DNA of 36,695 bases from Prolixibacteraceae bacterium (GCA_019459485.1 JAIBEZ010000066.1:1-36695), one strand, 5' to 3'. Positions 13,704-21,170 are shown, numbered from the stretch's first letter. The notes: generated by a model not told the origin, from the sequence alone. Numbers and translations: made by a program.

Positions 13704-15977
13704 TTATCTATGTCTCATCATTTGCATTAAACCGCCTCCGTTTTTCACATTGGTAAAGCCCATTTGCTGCAATCCTCGCTGCCCATAAGCCGAGCGTGCT
13801 CCGGAAGCACAATAGAGTGTAATTTCCCTCCCTTTGCTTCCTAATTCAATGATTCGCATTTGCAATTCATCCAACGGAATATTGATAGCGCCCGGATAAG
13901 CGCCACCTTCAAATTCTTCGGTAGTACGTACATCGATCACAATTGGTTCGTTTGAAGAATCTGCTGCAGAAGGTTTTGTGTTTCTGCGCGACATCATCGC
14001 AGCAATTCCACCGCCATTGGTTGCTTTGGCAAAACCCATTTGCAGGAGGAATCGCTGTGCATAAGCCGAACGCGCCCCCGATGCGCAATAGAGCGTTATC
14101 TCTCTCGTTTTGCTTCCCAGTTCATCAATTCTCGCTTGTAATTCATCCAATGGAATATTGATTGCTTCCGGATATGCACCGTCTTCAAATTCTTCGGGAG
14201 TGCGAACATCCACAACAATCGGTGAATTTTTATCCTGTGCTTTTACAGCTGCTTTTTCTTCGACTTCCGGAGTTTCTTCTTCCAGCGACTTCGGCTCAAC
14301 AGGCAAAAGGTCAATTTGAATGTGCTTAAATCCAATGGTCCTGGCTTGTCTCTGAAGCGAAGTATGTCCTCCTGAAATATTGGTAACATCTTTATAACCA
14401 GCGCCCAGCAATGTTCGAAGTGCCTGATGTCCTTTTTTTCCGGTTTCGTCGTAAACAATCACTGTTCGATTGGCAGGAATGGTTTTAATTTGTTCTGCCA
14501 GAATTTCCAACGGCAAATGGATCGCTCCTTTTACATGACTTTTTTCGAAAGCGAACACATCGCGGACATCCACAAATACAGGATTTTTCCCTTCAATAAA
14601 AGCATCCAATTCGGTAACTGTAACCGATGGGCTGAATCCTGAAATGCGGTTTTCGGCAGTATAAGCAGCCATGTTGATGGCATCGTTGGCCGTTCCGATG
14701 GGTGGCGAATACGCAAAGTCAATATCAGCGATATCGCTGATCGTTAATTTGGCGGCTGTCGCAGTTGCAATTACATCCAAACGTTTGTCAGCTCCTTTGT
14801 AGCCAGCCGTTTGTCCGCCGAGAATAATTCCGGTATTTCGGTCGTAAACCAGCATGGTGGTAACCGTTTCGGCGCCTGGATAATAAGAAGTATGATGCTC
14901 TTTGTGAACCACCACCGCATCGGCATCCAATCCGGCAGCACGGGCCTGTTTCAGCGAGAAGCCGGTTATTCCGGTTACCGCTTCGAAAACACGGACTACC
15001 GAAGTTCCGATTGAACCTTTGTAGGCATGATTTCCGCCCAAAACATTTTCGGCAGCAATTCGTCCCTGGCGGTTTGCTGGTCCGGCCAGCGGAATGCGTA
15101 CTTTTTTACCGTTTACGCGATGTTCGATTTCGACCATGTCGCCAGCCGCGTATATATCAGGATCGGAAGTTTGCAGTTGTTCATTGACCAGCAATCCGCC
15201 TGCTTCCCCGATTTCGAGACCTGCATCTATTGCGAGTTGCAATGTTGGGCGAACGCCAATCGACAGTAAAACCATGTCGGCATCCAGCACTTTCCCATTA
15301 TCAAGTTTTACTGTACGCGGCATTACTTCAGTAACGCATGCACCTGTATGAATACCAACGCCATACGAAAGCATTTCAGTCTCAACAAATCCAGCAGTTT
15401 CGGCTTCCATAATGGCCATTACGTGCGGCATCATTTCGACTACATTCACTTTCAGTCCGCGTTTTACAAGGGCTTCCACCATTTCCAGACCAATAAATCC
15501 GCCACCAACAACGACTGCATTTTTTGGTTTCTTTTCTTCCAGATGATGCGAAATTTTGTCCATGTCTTCCAAGGTCCACAGCGTGAATACATGATCGAGA
15601 TCAGCACCGGGCAGTGTTGGTTTTATTGGACGACCACCCTGTGCCATAATCAATTTGGTGTATTCGAACGTTTTATTTTCGCCGCTGCGTGTGTCCAGTG
15701 TTTTTACTTTGTGCGCAGCTCTGTCGATCGACGAAACGATGGTATGCGTGTGTACTTCAACGCCGTATTGCTCGTTGAAACTTTCGGGACTTTGCAGAAT
15801 CAGTTTTGAGCGGCTTTTGATGTCGCCTGCAATGTAATAAGGCAGGCCGCAATTTGCAAACGAAATGTCGGGTCCGGCTTCAAGCATTGTAATTTGTGCA
15901 GTCGGAGAAATGCGGCGAACTTTTGCCGCCGCAGTAGCTCCTGCTGCAACTCCCCCTATAATTAATATTTTTTCCAT
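13704..15977 (-). CDS. CoA-disulfide reductase-like flavoprotein with three C-terminal rhodanese domains
   Basis: The 757-residue protein starts as a CoA-disulfide reductase: FAD motif IIGGVAAGATAA (6-17), active Cys43 in SFANCGLPYY, NAD(P) motif VVGGGFIGLE (156-165), second FAD motif IYAAGDM, and conserved Tyr residues in SYYPGAE and FAYSPPIGTANDAIN. Rhodanese 1 (about 453-545) has Asp510 where the catalytic Cys should be (VYDETGKKG), so it is inactive. After an acidic linker (about 562-584) come rhodanese 2 (about 585-665, Cys631) and rhodanese 3 (about 677-757, Cys723). Both carry LYCASGARSAY and are nearly identical. Family members with one rhodanese are about 550 residues and reduce CoA or glutathione persulfide and polysulfide. 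The extra pair would add sulfur relay sites. The function is known by family; the triple layout is read directly. Confidence 0.88.
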   Translation of the reverse strand: MEKILIIGGVAAGATAAAKVRRISPTAQITMLEAGPDISFANCGLPYYIAGDIKSRSKLILQSPESFNEQYGVEVHTHTIVSSIDRAAHKVKTLDTRSGENKTFEYTKLIMAQGGRPIKPTLPGADLDHVFTLWTLEDMDKISHHLEEKKPKNAVVVGGGFIGLEMVEALVKRGLKVNVVEMMPHVMAIMEAETAGFVETEMLSYGVGIHTGACVTEVMPRTVKLDNGKVLDADMVLLSIGVRPTLQLAIDAGLEIGEAGGLLVNEQLQTSDPDIYAAGDMVEIEHRVNGKKVRIPLAGPANRQGRIAAENVLGGNHAYKGSIGTSVVRVFEAVTGITGFSLKQARAAGLDADAVVVHKEHHTSYYPGAETVTTMLVYDRNTGIILGGQTAGYKGADKRLDVIATATAAKLTISDIADIDFAYSPPIGTANDAINMAAYTAENRISGFSPSVTVTELDAFIEGKNPVFVDVRDVFAFEKSHVKGAIHLPLEILAEQIKTIPANRTVIVYDETGKKGHQALRTLLGAGYKDVTNISGGHTSLQRQARTIGFKHIQIDLLPVEPKSLEEETPEVEEKAAVKAQDKNSPIVVDVRTPEEFEDGAYPEAINIPLDELQARIDELGSKTREITLYCASGARSAYAQRFLLQMGFAKATNGGGIAAMMSRRNTKPSAADSSNEPIVIDVRTTEEFEGGAYPGAINIPLDELQMRIIELGSKGREITLYCASGARSAYGQRGLQQMGFTNVKNGGGLMQMMRHR
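13707..13949 (-). repeat. Tandem rhodanese repeat, copy 2
   Basis: This segment encodes the last rhodanese domain (residues about 677-757). It is a near copy of the segment at 13983-14225, offset by 276 bases (92 codons). Both encode PIVxDVRTxEEFExGAYPxA, NIPLDELQxRIxELGSK and LYCASGARSAY. Confidence 0.8.
13983..14225 (-). repeat. Tandem rhodanese repeat, copy 1
   Basis: This segment encodes rhodanese domain 2 (residues about 585-665) and is the partner of the copy at 13707-13949. The close similarity of both active domains, against the divergent inactive domain 1, points to a recent internal duplication. Confidence 0.8.
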
Positions 15978-16030
15978 TTTCTTATCTTTTATTTTATGAT
16001 TGTGTAATTCCCATTTAGTTACCAGTCACC

Positions 16031-16081
16031 CTGAACTTGTTTCAGGGTCCCATCATAGAAGGGATGCTGAAACAAGTTCAG
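16031..16081. repeat. 15-bp inverted repeat between thioredoxin and CoADR genes
   Basis: CTGAACTTGTTTCAG (16031-16045) and its exact reverse complement (16067-16081) flank a 21-base spacer. Each arm is also an imperfect palindrome. This CCCTGAACTTGTTTCAGGG type is a dispersed repeat in Bacteroidota. It occupies the only large gap (139 bases) in the thiol run and could attenuate or process the transcript there. Confidence 0.6.
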
Positions 16082-16116
16082 CATGACGTTCCTCTTAAAG
16101 TGCATTGACTATCGCT

Positions 16117-16536
16117 TCAGCTTGCTTTCGCAATCTCCTTCAGCAAAAATTCTTTTGATTTGATACCCACAAAACGGTTGATTTCTGTGCCGTTTTTAAA
16201 CAGGATCATTGTTGGGATGTTGCGAACTTTAAATTTGTTGGCCAGCGACTGGTATTGCTGAATGTCAACTTTTCCAACATGTGAGTTTCCTGATAATTCA
16301 GCGGAAACATCGTTTAAAACAGGCGCCATCATTCGGCAGGGAGCGCACCAGCTTGCCCAGAAATCGACCAACACCAATTTGCCTTTAGTTTGTTGCTGAA
16401 AATTTTGTTCTGTAAGTGTCAATACTTTTTCATGGTCGGCCACCAAGGGAGTGTTTTTCATTTTTGCCATTGCGAAATAGCGGAACCCGATGAAAGCGGC
16501 CATTAAAACTGCGATTATAATAAATGTTGTCTGCAT
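16117..16536 (-). CDS. Membrane-anchored thioredoxin (WCAPC)
   Basis: The 139-residue protein has an uncleaved N-terminal membrane helix (about 3-24) and then a complete thioredoxin domain: LVDFWASWCAPCRMM (Cys64, Cys67) and cis-Pro in NIPTMILFKNG. A membrane-tethered thioredoxin could reduce membrane-associated or periplasmic thiols; orientation cannot be settled from sequence alone. The next frame after the stop continues with a plausible thioredoxin tail (KQAEAIVNAL, ending at 16095), so one extra base may have shortened the C-terminus. The gene starts 33 bases after the preceding thioredoxin-like gene's stop codon. Confidence 0.85.
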   Translation of the reverse strand: MQTTFIIIAVLMAAFIGFRYFAMAKMKNTPLVADHEKVLTLTEQNFQQQTKGKLVLVDFWASWCAPCRMMAPVLNDVSAELSGNSHVGKVDIQQYQSLANKFKVRNIPTMILFKNGTEINRFVGIKSKEFLLKEIAKAS

Positions 16537-16569
16537 ATTGCTTTTATTTTATGTGTTTGATTCGTTGAA

Positions 16570-16926
16570 TTAAGCGTTTACGGTTGCTGCAAATTCCTGA
16601 TCCAATATGGATGTTATCTGCGATTTAGATTGAATACTTGCAGTAGCTTTTACCACTTCGCCGTTTTTGTAATAAATGGTGAACGGAATTCCCGTGAAGC
16701 CGCTAACTTCAGGCAAAGTGCGAATAACCTGAGATTCAGGATTGTCAAATTCCATATCGAAGAATTTTACATGTGAATATTCGCTTTCCAATTCTTCGGC
16801 AATCCGGTAAACCGGAACGCACATTGGCCCCATGCGTCCACAGATAACCACTACGTTCTCGTTTTCACTGATTATTTTTTCATATTCCGCAGCGCTTTCG
16901 ATGTGTTTCAAATTAGTGTATAACAT
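16570..16926 (-). CDS. Thioredoxin-fold protein with atypical CGRMGPMC site
   Basis: The 118-residue protein keeps the thioredoxin layout: VVVICGRMGPMCVPVY, then VKFFDMEFDNPES, the cis-Pro loop GIPFTIYYKNGE and a C-terminal helix. In place of CxxC it has Cys29 and Cys36 six residues apart, with the second in the resolving-Cys position (MGPMC). It is the first gene of the minus-strand thiol run and is divergent from the Crp/Fnr regulator, so it would be the most highly expressed member. It may act as a persulfide carrier or redox sensor rather than a general reductase. Confidence 0.72.
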   Translation of the reverse strand: MLYTNLKHIESAAEYEKIISENENVVVICGRMGPMCVPVYRIAEELESEYSHVKFFDMEFDNPESQVIRTLPEVSGFTGIPFTIYYKNGEVVKATASIQSKSQITSILDQEFAATVNA

Positions 16927-16953
16927 TTCTGATTTGTTTTAATTGTTACGATG

Positions 16954-16961
16954 CAAAACTA
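16954..16961 (-). promoter_or_regulatory. Candidate -7 element of the thiol operon
   Basis: The minus strand reads TAGTTTTG, an exact TAnnTTTG match, 27 bases before the start codon at 16926. It lies in the 211-base divergent region (16927-17137) shared with the Crp/Fnr gene, the natural place for that regulator to bind. The -33 position has only a weak TTTA-like match. Confidence 0.45.
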
Positions 16962-17137
16962 CATCACAAATCAGGGGCAATAAAGATTTTACAGGCAAAG
17001 CGCATCGGCTTCTGAATTGAACTGCGACAACTTTTTTATTGATGTAATCGAAGCAAGTATTGCAATTAATAGTTCATGTTAAGCCCAGTCGAAGTTTAAT
17101 CCTAACTTTACAGTCGAAATTAATTTCAGCACAAATT

Positions 17138-17833
17138 ATGAAACCCATTCTTGAAACCGACAGTGATTTTATTTGCGATGTTCAGGCTCCATGTTTTCAG
17201 ACGCTTACAAACGATGAGGTTGAGCTGGTAAGGGCAAGTAAAACACAAGTGCTGTTCCGGAAAGGCGATAACCTGACCAAACAGGGGACCTTCGCTTCGT
17301 ATGTGCTTTTTGTAATGAAAGGTTTGGCCAGGCAATACATCGAAGGAGACAACGCGAAAATCTTTAATCTGAGGATTATCAAACCGGGTGAGTTCGTTGG
17401 ATTGTCTTCCGTATTCGCTAGAAACACATTCAACTACTCATCGGTTGCGTTGACGGATTGTCAGGTTTTTTTGGTTGAAAAAGAGGCGATTGCTCAAATA
17501 ATCAGGCAAAACGGAACCTTTGGATTGGGAATTATCCGTCGGTACTGCGAGCAAAACTCGAATCTTTTTGATACTTTGAGAACGGTAATGTACAAACAAA
17601 TGAATGGGCGCATAGCTGATACACTTCTGTACATCGATAGTTTAAAGGCAGAAAATCCGGAGATTTTTCAGCTCCTTTCGCGCAAAGACGTGGCCGATTT
17701 CGCAGGAATTTCTACTGAAAGTGCTGTAAAGCTTCTGAAAAGCTTCGAAAAGGATGGTTTGATTGAACTGAACGAGAAAGACATTTCCATTTTAAATCAT
17801 GGAAACCTGACAGAGATAAGCAGAAGGGGATAA
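17138..17833 (+). CDS. Crp/Fnr family transcriptional regulator
   Basis: The start is taken at 17138 (MKPILETDSDF), giving 231 residues; an upstream ATG at 17060 would add a poor-quality leader. The N-terminal half is a cyclic-nucleotide-binding-like beta roll (VLFRKGDNLTKQG, VMKGLARQYI, IKPGEFVGLSSVF). A long dimer helix and a winged HTH follow (LSRKDVADFAGISTESAVKLLK, then FEKDGLIEL). Cys residues occur near 14 and 20, but no full Fnr iron-sulfur motif was recognised. It is divergent from the thiol/sulfur run and is the best candidate for its regulator, responding to redox state or sulfane sulfur. That link is inferred from position. Confidence 0.85.
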   Translation: MKPILETDSDFICDVQAPCFQTLTNDEVELVRASKTQVLFRKGDNLTKQGTFASYVLFVMKGLARQYIEGDNAKIFNLRIIKPGEFVGLSSVFARNTFNYSSVALTDCQVFLVEKEAIAQIIRQNGTFGLGIIRRYCEQNSNLFDTLRTVMYKQMNGRIADTLLYIDSLKAENPEIFQLLSRKDVADFAGISTESAVKLLKSFEKDGLIELNEKDISILNHGNLTEISRRG

Positions 17834-17876
17834 GTTGATGCCTTGTAATATGCTCTACTTTAATCCTGAATTTTAT

Positions 17877-18122
17877 TTAGCATTTACCCGAGGCACACGG
17901 GCTGTTCACCAAAAAGAAACCCATCATTCCACCCCAGAATGTACTCATAAACGGGCTGCTTGTAATTGCGCAAGTTCCTGATGTACATCCTACAAAATAG
18001 TAATACGAAAAGCCGGCAAGGGCACCGATTGTGACGGCTAAAAATGGCTTCCAGAAATACCATGATGTAAAAAATTCTTTGACTGTTCGTGGTCTTGGTT
18101 TAGCTTCGCAATTATTTTCCAT
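17877..18122 (-). CDS. DUF6132-like small membrane protein
   Basis: The 81-residue protein has two hydrophobic segments (about 26-46 and 58-75) around the Cys-rich loop VGCTSGTCAITSSP, and a C-terminal SPCASGKC. This GCxSGTC-ITS-P pattern is seen in small Bacteroidota proteins (DUF6132) found beside rhodanese and thioredoxin genes. The four Cys residues suggest a thiol- or sulfur-related membrane role that fits the adjacent cluster. The gene converges with the Crp/Fnr gene across 43 bases. Confidence 0.7.
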   Translation of the reverse strand: MENNCEAKPRPRTVKEFFTSWYFWKPFLAVTIGALAGFSYYYFVGCTSGTCAITSSPFMSTFWGGMMGFFLVNSPCASGKC

Positions 18123-18148
18123 AGCAGATCTTCTAAATTGTTTGTCTG

Positions 18149-18156
18149 CAAAACTA
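18149..18156 (-). promoter_or_regulatory. Candidate -7 element for the DUF6132-like gene
   Basis: The minus strand reads TAGTTTTG, the same octamer found upstream of the thiol operon, 26 bases before the start at 18122. No convincing -33 box was found. Confidence 0.4.
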
Positions 18157-18182
18157 ATAAAAGAAAGTTGTAAATCGCATTA

Positions 18183-18226
18183 GTGACACTTGAATCATTT
18201 CGGTGACACTAATTTATTTACATTTG
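18183..18226 (+). promoter_or_regulatory. Promoter with paired GTGACACT direct repeats
   Basis: GTGACACT occurs at 18183-18190 and 18203-18210, exactly 20 bases apart. TACATTTG (18219-18226), an exact -7 match, follows 8 bases later, and a TTTC near 18198 could be a weak -33 box. The repeats would place a bound protein on one face of the DNA at the promoter of the zinc-ribbon gene. Confidence 0.45.
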
Positions 18227-18245
18227 CACCAATAAGAATAACTGT

Positions 18246-18680
18246 ATGAGTGAAATTTTCAGCAATAACCTTGGTCCTGAACAGCTTGATGAGATGTTCA
18301 AAAGCGATGAAAAATGCCTTGAATTTCTGGCAGAAATAAAATGGGCAAATGGTTTTGTTTGTAAGAAATGCGGAAACACGAACTCATGTGCAGGACAGGA
18401 ACCGTTTTCGCGCCGTTGTACGAAATGTAAAGCCAAAGAAACCGCGACCAACGGAACCATTTTTCACGGCGTTAAATTTCCGATCAGTAAAGCATTTTAC
18501 ATCGCCTATCAGGTTTGCAAAGGTAAGGAGGATGTGTCGTCTTATGAATTTGGCCGCCGGCTTTCGTTGCGCCAAATGACTTGCTGGAATTTCAAAACCA
18601 AAATACAACAAGCACTCAGCGAAATGGATTCGCTTTCTGAAAAGGAACGAAACACAATGAGAAAAATCCTAACAAGCTGA
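18246..18680 (+). CDS. Free-standing IS1595-type transposase zinc-ribbon/HTH protein
   Basis: The 144-residue protein matches the N-terminal DNA-binding part of IS1595-family transposases: CLEFLAEIKWANGFVCKKCG, then CTKCKAKETATNGTIFHGVKFP, with zinc ligands Cys39, Cys42, Cys58 and Cys61. A helical region follows (SSYEFGRRLSLRQMTCWNFKTKI). The protein ends where the transposase catalytic (DDE) domain would begin, and no such domain or terminal repeats follow. It has its own promoter and a compact C-terminus, which suggests a domesticated DNA-binding protein rather than a broken transposase. It could be a remnant. Confidence 0.7.
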   Translation: MSEIFSNNLGPEQLDEMFKSDEKCLEFLAEIKWANGFVCKKCGNTNSCAGQEPFSRRCTKCKAKETATNGTIFHGVKFPISKAFYIAYQVCKGKEDVSSYEFGRRLSLRQMTCWNFKTKIQQALSEMDSLSEKERNTMRKILTS

Positions 18681-18689
18681 TTTTTTAAT

Positions 18690-18839
18690 TTACTTCAGCG
18701 GATATACTTCCATACTTCCGCAGGAGGGGCAAACTTCAACTTTGTCGTTTCCGGTGCAGGTTTCAACAACTTCCCAGTCAACTTCTTCGGGAGAACCCTG
18801 CCAATTGCATTGTTTGCATTTCAAAATAATTGATTCCAT
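18690..18839 (-). CDS. 49-residue zinc-ribbon protein
   Basis: A short minus-strand gene reads from ATG at 18839 to TAA at 18690. It contains LKCKQCNWQG and VCPSCGSMEVY, a treble-clef-like pair of CxxC zinc ligands. It starts 9 bases after the methyltransferase stop codon and has no intergenic sequence of its own, so it looks like the third gene of the tcdA operon. Its function is unknown. The paired CxxC motifs and conserved operon spacing argue that it is real. Confidence 0.65.
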   Translation of the reverse strand: MESIILKCKQCNWQGSPEEVDWEVVETCTGNDKVEVCPSCGSMEVYPLK

Positions 18840-18848
18840 GGAGCAGAT

Positions 18849-19448
18849 TTACTTTTGTGCAACCAATAAAAATACCGGATATTCTATACCTGATTCACGT
18901 TTTACTTCGAAACAGGTTTTGTAGTTGATATTCTTAAACCCGATCTGTTTCAGGATTTTGGCAAGATTTTCAGGGTCGAAACCCAAATGAACATTCACGT
19001 CGGGGCCATGAAACGAGCCGTCTTCAGGATATAAATCGGCAATTGCCAGATAGCCACCCGGATTTAGCAATGAATGGAATGTTCCAATAATACTTTCATA
19101 ATCAACAACATGGTGTAAAACCATTTGATTGTAAATGACATCGAAACTACCGTCGTAATCCTTGTGCTCCAGATCGAAACAAATTGGCAGAATGTGATTG
19201 GTTTTGTGATACTCAGTCTTTTCAACACAAACTTTGATCATTTCCGTTGAATTGTCCATCAGGGTAATTTCCGCAAACCGATCCTTCAGCAAAAAACTGA
19301 GAATACCAGTTCCTGCGCCATATTCGAGGGCTTTCATCGATGGTTCAATTGGTATCATTTCTTCCAGTCCGGCTGCAATTGCCAGCGAACGGTCCATGTG
19401 CATTTTATCTTTGTCCCACTCACGGGCCCGGGCATCAAATTCGCTCAT
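18849..19448 (-). CDS. Class I SAM-dependent methyltransferase
   Basis: The 199-residue protein has motif I ALEYGAGTGILSF (about 40-52), motif II LMDNSTEMI, an acidic motif III region (FDVIYNQMVLHHVVD) and LLNPGGYLAIADL. The fold and length match small Methyltransf_11/25-type enzymes. The substrate is not indicated; the absence of RNA- or protein-binding extras suggests a small molecule. It is 11 bases downstream of tcdA in the same operon. Confidence 0.82.
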   Translation of the reverse strand: MSEFDARAREWDKDKMHMDRSLAIAAGLEEMIPIEPSMKALEYGAGTGILSFLLKDRFAEITLMDNSTEMIKVCVEKTEYHKTNHILPICFDLEHKDYDGSFDVIYNQMVLHHVVDYESIIGTFHSLLNPGGYLAIADLYPEDGSFHGPDVNVHLGFDPENLAKILKQIGFKNINYKTCFEVKRESGIEYPVFLLVAQK

Positions 19449-19459
19449 AATATCTTTGT

Positions 19460-20263
19460 TTATTCTTCATTATAAATACTTTGAATAACCAATCCTGCAA
19501 GCGTAAATCCGTAAATAGCTGTGATATGTGCCACAGTTCCGTTGATCACTGCTTTTTGGTTGCTCCAATCGTGATCGGCCAGTTCCGGATCGCCGGGTGC
19601 ATTTTCCGATTTGATAGTCAGCAATTTCTCCGTTTCGACTGAGGCATCAGCTCCTTTGTTTTCGAGCAGTTCCTCACTGTAAATACACATGAATTTTTTT
19701 GCCGGCAAATCGCCTTTCCGCATCTTTTTACGTATGATGTACCCAAACGGACAACCTTTCACTTTCCAGAATTCGGCCACGCGGATTCTGGTCGGATCAA
19801 GTTTCAGCGAAGCGCCCATCGATGAAAAGAAAACAGCATTGGTGCGGGTTGCTTTGCGGATCAAATCAATTTTGTTGCTCAAACTGTCGATGGCATCGAT
19901 GATAAAATCGTATGAATCAAGTTCGAACGAATCGGAAGTTTCTGGATCATATATTTTCTGAAGTGTCTGTATTTCGGCTGAAGGATTGATTTCAAGCAAG
20001 CGGATTTTCAGCGCTTCGGTTTTTACTTCGCCAACAGTTTGGCTGGTGGCATGCAATTGTCGGTTAATATTGGTAACGGAAATCAGGTCAGAATCAACAA
20101 GCGTTAGACGGCGAATCCCGCTTCGCACAAGGCTTTCGGCGCACCAGCTTCCAACTCCACCAATTCCGAAGATGATCACGTTTTTCGATGCAATCTTTTC
20201 CATCACCTCTTTGCCCAACAGTAACTCGGTGCGTTGAAATATTCCCTTCCCTAAATTCGCCAT
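19460..20263 (-). CDS. tcdA: tRNA threonylcarbamoyladenosine dehydratase
   Basis: The 267-residue protein is a ThiF/E1-like enzyme: nucleotide-binding FGIGGVGSWCAE (32-43), VDSDLISVTNINRQ (56-69) with the catalytic Arg, FIIDAIDSLSNK and IRVAEFWKVKGCPFG. It has the length and motif set of TcdA (CsdL/YgdL). That enzyme uses ATP to cyclise t6A at position 37 of ANN-decoding tRNAs to ct6A at the inner membrane. The C-terminal hydrophobic segment (YGFTLAGLVIQSI) fits membrane association. The gene leads an operon with the methyltransferase and the zinc-ribbon gene. Confidence 0.88.
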   Translation of the reverse strand: MANLGKGIFQRTELLLGKEVMEKIASKNVIIFGIGGVGSWCAESLVRSGIRRLTLVDSDLISVTNINRQLHATSQTVGEVKTEALKIRLLEINPSAEIQTLQKIYDPETSDSFELDSYDFIIDAIDSLSNKIDLIRKATRTNAVFFSSMGASLKLDPTRIRVAEFWKVKGCPFGYIIRKKMRKGDLPAKKFMCIYSEELLENKGADASVETEKLLTIKSENAPGDPELADHDWSNQKAVINGTVAHITAIYGFTLAGLVIQSIYNEE

Positions 20264-20479
20264 TAACTGAAACGTTTTGAATTACTGATAATTAGCTAAA
20301 ATAAACCAATTGTTTTGTCCGCCGAAAGTACAAAAAATCTGATTTGGAACAAGTTGCTGTGGCTACTTTCATGATGTTTGCTTACTTTGCAATGCTAAGC
20401 GCCTGAACAAATGTAACAAATCAGTAAAATGCAGTTTGAATCATACAAGGTTTGTTTCCGGAGCTAATACACAAATGGA

Positions 20480-21148
20480 ATGAGTACGAACAATTTTTCA
20501 AAGAAAATAGTCATTGCAGATAGCCAGTTTCTGGTTGTCGAAACGCTGAAAACACTTCTGGGCATCGACGAGCGGTTTATTGTGGCAGATGTTGTTAGTT
20601 CTCAATCCGAGTTATTAAAGGTTTTGGATAATGGATTTTACGATCTGCTTATTACTGATTTTTCGTTAATTGACTACGACAGTATTGATGACCTTCTGAA
20701 AATAAAGCAAAAATTTCAGCCTATCTCCATTCTGATTCTGACCAATTCGATCAGCAAAACCGAATTTGCCGAACTTTCTAAAATCGGGGTTAAAAATATC
20801 ATTTACAAAACGGCTGACCGTGACGAAATTCTGTCGGCAGTTGATGCAGCTTTTAAGGGGAAGAAATATTATGCCGAGGAAATACTTGATATGATTCTCG
20901 AACAAGGAGATAATAAATCGGTGCCCGACGAACCAACCCATCTGACCAGTTCTGAAATTGAAATTGTTCGTCTGATTGCCGGAGGTTTGACCACCAAAGA
21001 GATTGCAAGCCAGAAAAATATCAGCTTTCATACCGTTAACACCCACCGCAAAAATATCTTCCGGAAAATGGGAGTTTCCAATGCTTCCGAATTGATTATG
21101 CATGCCATTAAAGCCGGTTGGATTGATAATATTGAGTATTTTATATAG
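20480..21148 (+). CDS. NarL/LuxR family response regulator
   Basis: The 222-residue protein has a receiver domain (KIVIADSQFLVVETL, phospho-acceptor Asp60 in LLITDFSLID, conserved Lys in IIYKTADRDE). It also has a C-terminal LuxR HTH (LTSSEIEIVRLIAGGLTTKEIA, then FHTVNTHRKNIFRKMG). The first acidic pair of the receiver is reduced to Ala-Asp, which is common. No partner kinase is adjacent. It is followed after 22 bases by the convergent toxin gene. The 216-base upstream region (20264-20479) holds only a near-consensus -7 box (TTACTTTG). Confidence 0.85.
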   Translation: MSTNNFSKKIVIADSQFLVVETLKTLLGIDERFIVADVVSSQSELLKVLDNGFYDLLITDFSLIDYDSIDDLLKIKQKFQPISILILTNSISKTEFAELSKIGVKNIIYKTADRDEILSAVDAAFKGKKYYAEEILDMILEQGDNKSVPDEPTHLTSSEIEIVRLIAGGLTTKEIASQKNISFHTVNTHRKNIFRKMGVSNASELIMHAIKAGWIDNIEYFI

Positions 21149-21170
21149 GGGCTCGTATAAATCAGTTGTT

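Noticed and set aside
17060-17137. 26-codon extension of the Crp/Fnr gene
   Set aside because: The family's usual start fits 17138, and the extension covers the shared promoter region.
18246-18680. Calling this a complete insertion sequence
   Set aside because: No catalytic domain, terminal inverted repeats or target duplication is visible.
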